This document shows positions 1 through 11,695 of a DNA stretch of 64,000 bases, in pieces. The stretch comes from Eleginops maclovinus. Its lineage: Eukaryota > Chordata > Actinopteri > Perciformes > Eleginopidae. The translations under genes were made by a program, and so were the position numbers. The notes beneath the pieces were generated by a model. That model had not been told where the DNA came from and made no database searches. It saw nothing but the letters and a program-made list of their open reading frames with translations. The first letter of the stretch is position 1. Each line of letters starts with the position of its first letter. The DNA lies in assembly GCF_036324505.1 (NCBI RefSeq), contig NC_086370.1, forward strand, positions 3,653,453 to 3,717,452. Reading direction: 5' to 3'.

Positions 1-433
1 TTCTTTACCATCTTTATCATGGTAAAGAAACGAGACTTGACCTAGACTCTTAGTCTCGTTGGTTTTGGTAGCATATATTACAGACAAAGCCATTATACAG
101 TTCAAAGAGCCTCATTCAGCCATATTTTGATGTTTCTAGGCAGTATTATCCACCACAGCACAATACATGTCTAAAAGAGGTTCAGGTGGCCTGGATGTGC
201 TTTTCCTATTTTAATTGTATGAGATCAATACTAGTCGTGCTCTGCCATGTAAACCAATTTTCAGTGCTCATGAGGTCCCCCTGGGAATGGCGGAAGAGCA
301 TTAAGTCGAGTAAGCTTAACTTAAATCTTAATTACTGAAATAAATAAGTAAATATATGTTAACATTTTTGCTTTAAGTGTATCTTTTGAATAGTTTAATT
401 CCATCCCCCTGTCCCTTACCTTTGCCTCCCCCC

Positions 434-434
<1 letters not shown>

Positions 435-484
<50 letters not shown>
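435..484. repeat. (AC)n microsatellite, 50 bp
   Basis: Uninterrupted alternating A and C. Confidence 0.97.
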
Positions 485-486
<2 letters not shown>

Positions 487-966
487 CAGAGACAAGGGCT
501 CCTTCAGGACGTGACAGATGACTCCAAAACTCGGGCCGCTTTCAAATCACAGGAAGTGACAGAGGAAGTTTTAATGAGAGTTTTGTCTGTGTATCCAGTC
601 AGGCCTTCCAGGCAGCCGATGAATAATAGACACTGTGGCTCAATACTCTGAATACTCAATCAATGGCACTGGGAGAGGGCCTTGGCAAACACATATGGCA
701 GCCTGGGGTGGGCGGTGGGCTCAGGAGGGGTAGAAAATACTAAGGCTGCTCCATCTGTATCTCCGGGCTGAAAAAAGGAAGCCATCTCTATTGATGCTGC
801 TCACTTTTGTGCCGTGGTGTTTTCCTTGCCGGGGATGACAAACAGGCTGTTTGTGCAGAGAGACTCCGGTGAAGGTGCCCTTTGAGCCCCAGATCCTGCA
901 TGTCAATGGCTCCCATGCTGGGACATAGGGGGCTGATTTTGCAGCAGATACTGTATGTGGATTGAG

Positions 967-1760
967 CAGGCTTGGGGAGTATGGATTACATGTAACAAGA
1001 TTATGTAATCAGGATAAAAAAAGCAGGTAACTGTTTTCCCTAACAGTGACAAATACAAAGTATGATCTAATTACTAGGACATTTTCAAAAACAGGGATTA
1101 CTAGGGAGGATTAGAGTACATTTTAAAATAAATATAAATGTGTTATAGGTCGACTACTGCCTGAATGTCCCTTTTGGTTTTGATTCAGGATATATTTTAT
1201 TCTTTATTTAATTTATATGCACGTGACACATGATTTATTAAACCAAAATACTCTGTTATAGTAAATGTGTTTAAACTAATATGGGGATAAAAACATTGCA
1301 GTACATTTTACAATACATATGAATTTATTATAGTTAAACAAACTGCCGGAATTTTCTTTTTGGTTTTCATTAAGGATATTCCTTTTTTTTTTAATACAGT
1401 AGGTGGACACCTGATATATTAAACAAAAATACTGCGTTTGCTTTACTTACTTTAAAGCATTTGTAAATGATTGCCTTCCCTATTATTGAAGAGGACACAT
1501 TTGTGATACATAATATCCTGTTTTCTTCTTTTCTTCGATCATATTGTTTTGTTTCTTTACAAAATACCCTAAGTAAAAAACTTCTTACTATTTATTTTCT
1601 GTATATCTAATATTTTTTACTTTGCATTTGATAATGAGGTGACCAATAAGTAGCGGAAAATAATCAGGTACTTTTATATTTCTGATACTGATTACATTGG
1701 GAAAAAATGGAACTAATAATTGTAATGGATTACATTTTTAAGGTAACCCTCCCAACCCTG
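967..1760. mobile_element. Non-autonomous hAT-like DNA transposon with exact 8-bp target duplication
   Basis: The element starts CAGGCTTGGGGAGTA and ends GTAACCCTCCCAACCCTG, imperfect inverted termini of a non-coding element type familiar from teleost genomes (termini resembling CAGGGTTGGG). It is flanked by GGATTGAG on both sides (959-966 and 1761-1768), an exact 8-bp direct repeat, which is the target-site duplication size of hAT elements. There is no transposase ORF. Inside, about 1140-1260 and 1320-1440 are diverged tandem copies of one another. Confidence 0.8.
1140..1440. repeat. Diverged tandem duplication inside the hAT-like element
   Basis: Two segments about 180 bp apart share TTTTGGTTTT followed by a TTCAGGATAT or TTAAGGATAT block and then CATGATTTATTAAACCAAAATACT versus CCTGATATATTAAACAAAAATACT (each quoted in part). 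Both copies carry substitutions and small indels, so the duplication is old. Confidence 0.55.
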
Positions 1761-2739
1761 GGATTGAGTTGCAGTCAGAGCACATAGCATGCTGCTCTGT
1801 TGTCTGCTGAGCCATTTTACACTCTGATTTGGAGTATGTTTAGGATTGGGCCCTCAGTGACTAATGAGGACATTATGTAGCTATTAGTCAGAGCTTATGT
1901 CTCGGCCTCCCTCTCTAAGCTGTTTTGACATAACATGTGTTTCTGATATATCGCAACACCATTTCTTCTTGACAGCATATCTGATTGACCTTTCCGATAA
2001 GACGTGCGTGTGGGGGTGTGTACAATTGTGAGTTGTTTTGTGGCGGTGATGTGTCTATGTGCAGGTTTATGTGGAAGTGTGGCATCAGTCGGGGTTTGAC
2101 AGATGAGCAGACTCCAGGGATTTCTGAGCAATGAGATATAAACTGAAAAACAGCCCATTTTGTCTCTGCTGTCTGGAGGGCGAAATGCCACGGAAACCCC
2201 TGAGGGGGAGATATTTCTCTGAGGTGGCCTGGACACTGATATGACCCCTGAACATGGCGCTAGCAGTTTATCACTTTCGATTAATTTGGTTTGATTACAG
2301 CTTGTTTTCTTATCCCCTGCCTTTTAATAAGTATGTCCATTTCTGAGATCTCAGAATATGTCAACATCGCTTAAAAGGGATTTCAGTGAGGCGATCACAC
2401 TTTTTGTCAACTCATAAATAAATTCACTTATCAAATCAGCTCTAACATGCACACAGTTTTTCCATGGGGGAATAGGTCCAACATTTCTGGTGCTTTCACT
2501 TTCTGTGGTTTATATAATCTGGGTAAACTGGAGGCTTGTTTACAACCTGTCTGATCGTCTTACTGCTCATGTGTCCATAAAACAAGACGTGACAAATCAA
2601 AATGAAGCATTACCAGAAGTGCTCATCTCCTATTTGCTATTCTAGATGGGATAGAATAAGTTGCAGCATGACATCAAATCAAGTAAGGCAGATCAAAAAG
2701 CTATTTACTTTCTTTTTAAATGCTATTTTATTTTATAGT

Positions 2740-2826
2740 AATTACATTGCCTTGTTTTTATTGTTCTGCTGCAACAAAAACATTTCCCACATTGGGATCA
2801 ATGAAGTAATTCTATCTATCTACTCA
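2740..2826 (+). mobile_element. Fish LINE/SINE 3' tail
   Basis: The run TTGTTCTGCTGCAACAAAA, then TTTCCCACATTGGGATCAAT, then GAAGTAATTCTATCTATCTA is the typical 3' end of non-LTR elements in teleosts (stop-signal-like hairpin TTTCCCACATTGGGA and a short simple-repeat tail). Only the tail is recognisable; its 5' extent is uncertain. Confidence 0.55.
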
Positions 2827-3316
2827 TATTCTTTTTCCACACAACTTTGTGCATATATCCGTTTTTTTAACACAAACGCGCTGAAAAGTAGATGAAGATG
2901 AGTATGCCTTTCTGATTTTCATTCTGGTGTGTCTCATTTGACGTCAAAAATGCGCCAACAGAGAGCAGGTGTAGTACACAGTAGAAACAGCTCTATGTTA
3001 TGGTGGAAACTTCTGCTTTATATCTGTAACTCTTTAAATCGTTCTATGTGTGTCTATTGGAACAGTGGAAATACTAGCAAAGACGGTTTTGATTTGTGTG
3101 TATCATTAGTAAGGTAAATGAGAATGAGAAGGTTTGAACAACAGCCGTACCAACACAGCAAACTACAATCTAAACTGAATCTAGATCTCAAAAATAAATT
3201 TAAATGTTGCGCAAACCCTCTACCATTCATTAGGATACATTGTACCAATTGAAACCACAGCATCTTGTGTCAAAAATCCCATCAACCATGTTCAGATGGA
3301 GACACACAACCTGAAC

Positions 3317-3558
3317 CAGGGCGGCACAATGTATTTAGATTGAATTCAGATTGGAAAAAGGGCTAGTGCAGTATCTTAACCGCAGTAGGGATACGTTCTG
3401 TGGGGCTTCACAGAAATCCTGGTCTGCTTAATGGTAATTCCTTTTTTGAAATGATAATGTGAATAATGTTTCAAAATGGTAATCCCCTCCCATATTGCAG
3501 TTGGAATATCTGTCAAAGTATTCACAATTATTATTTTTTTCCATATTGCACAGCCCTA
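3317..3558. mobile_element. Small hAT-like MITE (CAGGGC...GCCCTA) with 7/8 target duplication
   Basis: Starts CAGGGCGGCACAATG and ends CCATATTGCACAGCCCTA, giving inverted termini of the CAGGGC(T)GCACAAT type. Flanks are ACCTGAAC on the left and ACCTGACC on the right, 7 of 8 matching, as expected for an aged hAT target-site duplication. 242 bp, no coding capacity. Confidence 0.72.
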
Positions 3559-4147
3559 ACCTGACCCCAGCTAAATATACACACCAGATATTATACTATC
3601 CTAATGAAAACATGGTGTTGATCCTCATCTTCAGAGCTCCCATTGTTGAAGTCCTTCATGAGCGTATCTATTTTCCTATTAAAACGCGCTGCAGAAGCAC
3701 AGGCACACCTCCATACTGCACCGAGCCATCAGCCTGCACGCTGCCAGTGTCCGGCGACAGCAGAACATTACCCTGGGCAGTTGTACAGTGACACTGCGAT
3801 GACACCGGAGTGTGTATGTGTCAGCTCTCCTGGGACTGGACACTCTCCCTTAACACAGATTGGAGGTGAGACCTTGAAGAAAAATGATTACTTTTATGTT
3901 TGCTTTATGGCTCATTTTTCACATTAAACGCAGAAAATCTATTCAGAGGTCACAGAATTCCTGCTTCTCTTGGTCGGACAGAACTAATTCTTGCAGTCCC
4001 CGGTATCGATAAAGCATTCAGTGGAGCGCAGTATGCAGGCTATGTACTGCAGCGCTCAACTCTCTATTTTCCAGCAGCCAGTCTATTGGGACTTGTTCAG
4101 CCCACATCTGCTGGGCTTTTGGAAATGTCAAATACACACTTGTAGGA

Positions 4148-4264
<117 letters not shown>

Positions 4265-5211
4265 TGCACGAGCACAGTGCCCTTATCGGCGTAGCCAAAA
4301 CGACTCGTGATAAGAGATAGCATTGCCATGAGGAGTCATAAAGCTCCAGATTTTATGGCGCGCTTATTGTCTTTCTGTCTACAATTATGGTGATTACTCA
4401 TTTCCCATAGCCCCCCCACACCCATGGCCCTAGTGGTGCACTTAATAGACTGCATTTTACTAATGGAAAATTAAGTAGCCGCCGTGGCAGTGAGGTTTAT
4501 AAATATGTAAAATATACTTTTAATTATTTCAAGTGAATCTGGCAGCTAATCAATAAAGAGGGACGTGACAAACATACGTTTGACACAGGCCATTGTAAAG
4601 CGACTGGTAAAAGATAAGCATGGCCTGTCAGCGCAGTCCGGCCCTAATGAATATTTTGAGCCTGTCATGTAAGGAGACAAATGGATTAATTGCGCCCTGC
4701 TAATATAATAGCTTCTTCATGAAGAGTGCAGGAAGGAGGCAGAGGGGAGGGAGCAGCAGCTGCTAGCTCCTGAACCTCCACGTCAAATAAATATTTATTA
4801 GGGTGGAGGGTTAAGTAGATTTTTGCGATTACACGGATAGCCACTTAAGCGTAGTTGTTTATCATTTATTTGAAAATTGATTCATGCCGATTTGTTTAAT
4901 GTCATTTTCATTTTTTATTTCATTTTGTAGCCAGCAGGGATCAGCCTAAAGAGAGACAGTGTCACAGAGAGGATACAGCGAAGGGTTTAATCATTTCTTT
5001 CTGAAGCTCTTCAGGTTGTTTTGCAGTTGTTGAAGACAGTCTTTAATCAGCATTTGGGGGTCAAGCTGATTTTTAAAAATGTGTATTTATGATTGTGCTT
5101 ACTTCAGAATTGATTCATCTTTACTGCTTCATCATTTTGTTTTTGAAAAATAATTGTACTTTTCTGATTTTGCAGAACTGAACGTGAAATATCTTTGTGT
5201 GTTTTTGTCAG

Positions 5212-5545
5212 TAGGGCTGAGACAAACTTCTAATCGTTTATCGATTATTCTGCCTATTGTTATATTTTCAATTACATTTAGTCTATAATATGTCAGGAAA
5301 TTGTTAAAACTGTTTATCCAAGGGTCTCAAAGCCCAACGTGCTATCTTTAAATGTCCAAACTCCAAAGATATTAACCCTAATATCATTTTTATTTAAACA
5401 TAAAAGGCTGGACATTCCATAATTGAGTGGCTGAAAACAGCATTTATTGCCATTGTTTTATCAGAAAAACTACTTTAATGATTATTCAATAAAATACTAA
5501 TTAACCAAAAATGATGTCGGCTGTTAGTTCCATCTCTATATATTT
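5212..5545. mobile_element. hAT-like non-autonomous element (TAGGGCTGAGACAAA type)
   Basis: Begins TAGGGCTGAGACAAACTTCTAATCG-like sequence with ATCGATTATT blocks and runs through AATATGTCAGGAAATTGTTA, CAAAGCCCAA and CAAAGATATT to an end GGCTGTTAGTTCCATCTCTA. This order of blocks is characteristic of a common fish element whose termini are CAGGGCTGCAACTAA and its complement. No target duplication could be confirmed. A further short related piece may lie at 5655-5695. Confidence 0.65.
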
Positions 5546-8041
5546 AAGATAATAAATATATATTCAGAGAATAGCAGGACATCTTTATATAAATATGTAA
5601 GCAGCAAAAATAAATTCCAAATGTATCCAATGAATTGTATTATTTATAAAGATTTGCAACTATTCATTTTCAACTAATCAATTAATCCACGTATATTTCT
5701 CAGCAGGAGCACTCTGACTCCTCACAGACATTGCAGTTGTGCTGTTTAATATCTAATACCTTGACACATACATCATTTTATCACCATGTGTCATATTTCA
5801 AAATAGTCATTTTTCCTTCACTGCCCACTGAAATATTTACACAGACAGCCTCAGTTAGCATAGTGGCAGCGTTTTGACAAATAGCACGGTTTTCCCTCCC
5901 TCCGCCTGCTCTCCTATCCATCTCTGTCTCCAAGTCTGTTGTCGCCACTTTAAGGTGAAAGAGAACATAAAGACGAGCGAGCACGGATAAGGGTAGGGGG
6001 GCCTTCCTGGAATCCGTCCTCTCGCGATGGGAAGCTGTGACCTTGAGTCCTGCATTTGCCCAGCACCGTCCCCTCTCCCCCTCCTCCCCCTTTTCCCTCT
6101 GTCCTCTGGAGAAGGAATGAGTCAGGGAAGGGGGGGGGGGGTTCGGGGTCACCAGCCGCCGTTCTCATCAATTAAATGTGCGACAGTGTTTTCCGTCGGC
6201 TGAACTTATATGTCAAGGAGATGGGCAGGACCTCATGTTTGTGCTTTTGACAAATCAGCAAATGTTTAATCTCAAGATGTGCCGGCACTCATAAATAATG
6301 CAGAGGCCGGAGCGAAAAACTCTCCCGCCGCCGCAGAGAGGCGTCTGCACCCGGCCTCAATGGGAAAACACAGGGAAAAGCTCCCATACTAAATCCTCCT
6401 TCATGCCTCCAGCCCTTTCTTCTACACCAATCTCCTCCTCCTTTTGATCACACCCCTCTAATCCCACCTCACCACTCCTCTTTCTTTTACTGTACCTGAA
6501 TGTTCTACCTTTGCAGCTTCACTGTACTATCTCTGCCTGATTATACCTCTCTTATGTTCCATATGAAAGTAAAAGTTACTCCTCACCCTCTTTTGAGCAG
6601 AATTATCCCCTTCCAAACGTCTGTTATCTCACAGACACAGGGGATTGAGCTTGAGCTTTGCCTCCAGTTGCCCTAAATGTAAAGAGGGCAAGTGTAGTGG
6701 ACTGTGAACCGCATCAAATCCCCCTCTGCACCACTCGCACTTCTTCCCACAGACTTTGATTGGCTCGTCCGCCGACTGGGAAAGTTTCCTGATTGTTCAA
6801 AGGGAAAATTACGATTTTAAGCCTATTGAAGTCGATCTGTGCTCATTCAAAAGTCCATCTGAATGTGTCCCTTTGAGAGCTCAAATTGTTGACTCGCCAC
6901 ATTAGAAGACTCGGAGCACGGAGTGTACTGTACCGAGAGCACGCTGCACCTGTTGTTGTGTAGTCCGTGGTGTGTAGTGTTGGTGGCTTCCCATTGGAAA
7001 GTGTGCTGTGAAGTGTGTTAAAGAGCCAGGCTCTATCAGCCACTTCATTAGCCAAGCATTCTCACATTGGGTCAATCCTTTGCACGCTCGCCATGAAAGG
7101 GTTCTGAACAGGGTTCTCTGAAAAACTGATTTTATTTGACTGAAGTCACAGTAAAGATGACTAACTATTCATACCAGTTGTCAATTCAAGTTATGTTAAC
7201 TCGTGTTTTTAAGGCAGCCATTGAATTTACATTTCAAATTAAGAAAACTTGTGTTTTTAATTTGTATCTCATATCTCAAATCATTATAGCAACGTTACTT
7301 TCTGAACTAACCTAGAACTTTTACCATCAACCAAATGTGTATTAAAAGGAGATCGAGCCTTAACGTAGACGTGCATTTTCACATTTTCACTATAAAATAA
7401 ATTCAAATGTTCATTATAGGACTTGTTTGATAAACTTTCGCTTTTGAATGGGTTCGAAATATGGCAAATATAGTTATCAAGAATATGGTTGCTTTCTACT
7501 TCAGCTTTAAAAGTAGCAGGATAACCCTAACCATCACCCTACGTATTTTGTCCTCCGACGCTAGTTTTATTCTAACCTATAAGTGGAGAATCTTGTCTGT
7601 CTTGATACGCATCTTGTAGCGCACCCAGTAAAGAAATAAAGCTAAGCATTTTATGATTTGGTCAATCTTTTGCACGCTCAGCATGAAGGGGTTATGAACA
7701 GGGTAAACAGAAAATCTAATAGCTTTTTATCAGCTTGGAAATTTAGCAAATATGGTGGGAAATGCATTTTACTCCATTATAATTATCAAAGGAAAACAAG
7801 GTGTACTTGGAATTGAACCTTTCTCAAGAATATGGTGGCTTTCTCCTTCAGCTTTGAAAAAGTTGCAGGATAACCCTAACCTAAGTCTTTTTTTTCTCCT
7901 ACCCTAGTTTTAATCTACCCTATACTGTATGTGGAGAATCTTGATACATCTTTTCTGTCTTCATACGTATCCTAGAGTGTCCAAATCTAGTGAAGAAATA
8001 GATTTCTCTTTAGGGAATCATTTACGGAATGACTCCCGAAG

Positions 8042-8101
8042 GCTCTCAGAAATGTCTTTATCAACTATCCATTGAAAAACATCCAGCAGATATATTTCAA
8101 A
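8042..8101 (+). pseudogene. Decayed tandem duplicate of the INPP5A exon at 8776
   Basis: This stretch aligns with the exon at 8776-8839 along its whole length, with shared blocks GCTCTC, TTGAAAAACATCCAGCAG and ATTTCAAAG, plus substitutions and a net loss of bases. Translated from the same start it reads ALRNVFINYPLKNIQQIYFK, without a stop but with most of the N-terminal half altered. An AG (8040-8041) precedes it but the pyrimidine tract of the true acceptor is gone. A GTTAGT follows at 8102 in place of GTGAGT. Splicing it to 10911 would put that exon out of frame and hit an early stop. It sits in the upstream unit (6972-8097) of an exon-spanning duplication. Confidence 0.8.
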
Positions 8102-8775
8102 GTTAGTGTAGTGTTGGTGACTTCTGCCATGGAGTGTGTCAAAGAGCCAGGCTCTATACTATCAGCCCATTTCATTAGCCGAGCATTCTTACATTTGGTC
8201 AATCTTTTGCAAAATGTAATAGCATTTGATCAGGTTGGAAATTTTGCAAATATGTTGGGAAATGTATTCTACTCTGTTCTAATTATTCAAAACAAGATGT
8301 GATTTCAACCTTTATCATAGTGGCTAATCTCCTTCAGCTTTTAAAAGTAGCGGGGTAACCCTAACCTTTACCCGAAGTCTTTTTTTCTCCTACCCTAGTT
8401 TTAATCTACCCTATACTGTATGTGGAGAATCTTGATACATCTTTTCTGTCTTCATACGTATCCTAGAGCGCATCCACATCCAGCTAAGAAACAAAGCCAA
8501 GCATTCTCACATTGGGTCATGTTTTTGGAACCTTTATCAAGAATACGACGGCTTTCTACTTGTTTTTAAAACTACCGGGGTAACCCTAACCCTAAGTCAT
8601 TTTTTCTCCTACACGCGTTTTACTCTACCCTATATGTGGTGATTCTTGATGAATCTTGTCTGTCTTGATGTGCATCCTGTAGTGCATCCAGATGCAGTGA
8701 AGAAATAAATATCTCTGTATGGAATCATTGACGGAAAACGTGTCCAATCTCACACATGCTTGTTTCCACCCGCAG

Positions 8776-8839
8776 GCTCTCGGAAGTTTCTACTTTATCC
8801 ACGAGTCGTTGAAAAACATCCAGCAGTTTGATTTCAAAG
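8776..8839 (+). CDS. inpp5a: INPP5A internal exon (ALGSFYF...QFDFK)
   Basis: Internal coding exon of type I inositol polyphosphate 5-phosphatase, which removes the 5-phosphate from Ins(1,4,5)P3 and Ins(1,3,4,5)P4 and so ends calcium signalling at the membrane. It reads ALGSFYFIHESLKN followed by IQQFDFK, nearly identical to the vertebrate INPP5A segment around residues 100-125. It is 64 bp, enters in phase 0 and ends after the first base of a codon (GCC, Ala, completed in the next exon). The acceptor is a pyrimidine-rich stretch ending in CGCAG and the donor is GTGAGT. The preceding exon (segment around YLDENYKSQEHFT in the human protein) was not found between 1 and 8775, so it must lie upstream. 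The exon is the downstream member of a tandem duplication; its decayed twin is at 8042-8101. Confidence 0.97.
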
Positions 8840-10910
8840 GTGAGTAACCCCCCCACTCATCTCAACACACTTCCCCATATACATCATCCCCACGGTGTGG
8901 AAATGAAATCCTCACAGCGTGCCCCCTAATCCCACCCCTGCATATCCCACACAACCATTTGCAGGCTATTCCCGCTTCCATCAGAAAGCAGCGTGCGAAG
9001 ATTGGCTTTGAGGATAATGTAAAGGGAGGGGGACAGAATGTTAATGCTTATTAATATTAGGATTTAATTCATAAGATTTCGGGCCTTCAGTAATGGTGTG
9101 CGGCGGGTTATTGGACAGTTACGGCGGTCTCATCAGGCTGCGGTGTCAGAGGGCCCCGGGGTCCGGCGGCCTCGCTAATTAAAGAAGGGATATAGATGTG
9201 GAGGCGCCTCGCTTCTTATTAGACCCAAGTCAGCATTAGCACCAGTTACCCCAGTGAAGGACAGGGCGGCGGCAGGGGAGGGGTCGAAAGGGGAGTGGAC
9301 CACTCCTCATGCACACACTTTAAAGAGTTAGTCAGAAATATATGAAATGCAAAACATTCTGTAACGCTTTGTGGACTTTTTTTGGTCATAGGTCACTTTT
9401 AGGGTTGAAAAGAGGAAAAAAAAACAGGTCTTACTGATTCTATTCAGAATATCCAAGTGTGAGACAGTGAACATTCAAAGCAGCTGAATGCAGTCCCGAT
9501 GCACTATGGATGCATGGAACTTGATTTTTAGGCATTTCCATTTCTTGATTAGCATGTAACCAAGATGAGAATATGTCAGATATCTGTTTCTTGACTACTT
9601 CTCCTTTTCTGTGTTCTAAAGTAAAGAATTCTGAATTAAACTGATCAGTTTCACTGTTTTCAGAATCACAAACAGGTTTGCTGCCAAGTTAATACATACG
9701 AGGAATTTGACTTGTTATGGTGCATACATACAAATACATCAAAATAAAAATAAAATTGGAACTCTGATTAAAAACAAACTGTTATAAGATAACTATCATA
9801 ACATTGAAAATATAGCAACATTAACATTGAGATATAGGTGTACCCGTAGAAATGAAATTAAAATTAGAATAAAATATGTGCATTTACAAAGTGCAATGTG
9901 TTTTCTTGAAGTTTGGATCAAAATCTGAACCCCTGTTTGACACATATCACGATAGGAACAAAATGCATGGTCCTTCAGAGAGTCACAGTCTGCAAAACAG
10001 TCCAACATTCCAAGTAGTCCGGTCTGAACAGCCACAATGGTTACCTGCAAGTATTCCGAAGCTAATAATCCTCAATATAAAGACTGGTTGGCCAACAATT
10101 CCAACGGGGAAAAGAAAGCTTAAAACTTTGTGTAAAATCATTCAACATGGGTTAGTGTTGGGGGAGGCGGCTTTTGAAGGCCATATGCAAGGGAAAAGGT
10201 GCTGTCCCAACTATTTCTTTACAGACCTCTAGCTATTTGTACTTTAATGTCAATTATGGTCTAAAAAATGTACCAAAGCCTGGAAATGTGGTTTTGGAAA
10301 AATTCTAGAAATGCTGATATGGAAACTGTTGGAACCATGTAAATGGAAAACATCCATTGGTTCATCCTTTGAGATGTCTTAAATGATGGTAGGAATGAAA
10401 ATTGATCTGATTTAAAAGCAGTTCGCCCTCACATCACTCTGTGTCGCAATGCTTGAATATGGACATTATGGTCACATCGTTTATTACCCCAATACTCTTC
10501 CAGATGCAGATGTACCATCCAATGACAGACAGACATGCATTAGGTGTTGTCTCAAAAGTAGGGGAGCTGTTTGGCCCAGGTATAATGTGAACATTAGTAG
10601 ACACAGAGGGATGTGGACAGGTTCAGGCTCATAAACCCCCCTGTGAAATCCAAGAAAGGCTTATTATCTTCCCTGTGTTGTGACCCCTCACACTCACCTT
10701 TGTGGCTGGATACAGATGTTCTTCATTCTGACCAGCAGGTGGTGCAGTTGTCTGAGGAAGCTGTTTCAGTTGAGAGTATCAAGAGATCACTCAGGGGGTC
10801 TCCAAAAATGAACCATGTTTGTAACAATAAACTGTCTTTCCCCCTTTTCCTTACCTTCTGTCCCCATCTCCTTCCCCCCTTTCCTTCTATCCTTTCAAAA
10901 TCCACTTCAG
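8840..10910 (+). other. inpp5a: INPP5A intron, 2071 bp
   Basis: Complete intron with GTGAGT donor and TTCAG acceptor. The part 9000-9260 is GC-richer and repeat-free and might be a conserved element. The rest (9300-10900) is AT-rich single-copy-looking sequence in which I recognise nothing else. Confidence 0.85.
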
Positions 10911-11014
10911 CCAAGAAATTCAAAAAGGTCGTTGGGAAGGAAACGTATTCAGAGACACTAGAAAGCACACCCTCGCTGGAGAAGGAGAAGTTTCCCCAGG
11001 ACTACTTCCCTGAG
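10911..11014 (+). CDS. inpp5a: INPP5A internal exon (AKKFKKVVGKE...QDYFPE)
   Basis: Second INPP5A exon in the window, 104 bp, between an acceptor ending in TTCAG and the donor GTGGGT. Together with the G carried over from 8839 it gives Ala, then KKFKKVVGKETYSETLESTP and SLEKEKFPQDYFPE, closely matching the vertebrate protein. It ends in phase 0. The charged stretch forms part of the 5-phosphatase fold before the strand that starts CKWSRKGF. The intron between this exon and the previous one is 2071 bp; the one that follows is 11,182 bp and is packed with tandem duplications. Confidence 0.97.
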
Positions 11015-11235
11015 GTGGGTAATGATGAGCACACTGACTGACTGATGGTGGCGTTGTCTTGTAATGACAGCTTCCTGCTGAGACGTGGTCTTAAAGCCAT
11101 CACACTGAGAGTGGGGGGTGTGTTGTGACAATGAATGTTTTTTTACATGCATGGTTTAATAAAACTGCTTATTTGAAAAAAAGGAACAAACCAGTTGTTA
11201 AAGTACAGTATCCTTTTGCCACAAACTCACACATT

Positions 11236-11695
11236 TTGATGCTTTAAGATGCTTGAACTATCAAGTAATTAAATGTCAAACTTCACCTGCACAAACACTT
11301 GATTTATTTTACATAGTTTTTTCAATGTATTTCCAAAAGCCATTCTGATTTTAGTGTATCTGTTTTGATTTAGAGTCATTCCTTTTTCCTAGTTCAAGAA
11401 ATCCGAAAGAATCCACCCATTTGAAACCATATACAGTCTCCTTTGGACTAAGCTAATGAATCTTGATGTTTTTAATGGAAAAGTAGTCTTAGAAAACACT
11501 TGAACTATTGAATTGTTAAATGCCAAACTTCACAAAGTAATTTCCCACAAAACTAGATTTCTTTTTTAGTACTTTTTATTTAATCAATTTCCAAAAGCCA
11601 TTTAGTTTTTTATGTATCTTCCTGATTCAGGGTCGTTTATCCCCCCTGCTTGAAGGAAATCCGGCTCACACACGGCTGATTTGAAGACAAATCAG
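11236..11695. repeat. Two-copy tandem duplication, unit about 230-250 bp
   Basis: Copy 1 (about 11236-11462) and copy 2 (about 11463-11695) share, in order, CTTGAACTAT, AAATGTCAAACTTCAC versus AAATGCCAAACTTCAC, CAATTTCCAAAAGCCAT or its GTATTTCCAAAAGCCAT equivalent, a TATGTATCT-type block, and GAAATCCG. It lies 220 bp downstream of the exon ending at 11014. Confidence 0.65.

Larger units (their letters stand above)
6972..8839 (+). repeat. Two-unit tandem duplication spanning an INPP5A exon
   Basis: Unit 1 (about 6972-8097) and unit 2 (about 8098-8839) share the same order of landmarks: a GTAGTGTTGGTG start followed by AGAGCCAGGCTCTAT (about 6970-7040 and 8105-8160), a CATTCTCACATTGGGTCAATC-type segment (about 7057 and 8185), a GGATAACCCTAACC or GGGTAACCCTAACC segment (7518 and 8352), a second such segment (7868 and 8577), and finally the exon (decayed at 8042, intact at 8776). 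The two internal TAACCCTAAC segments in each unit are themselves related, so the structure is nested. The homology does not continue past the true donor at 8840. Confidence 0.75.

Noticed and set aside
8072..8302. 76-codon frame starting MKNIQQIYFK
   Set aside because: Its first residues come from the decayed INPP5A exon copy and the rest is duplicated intron; it is not an independent gene.
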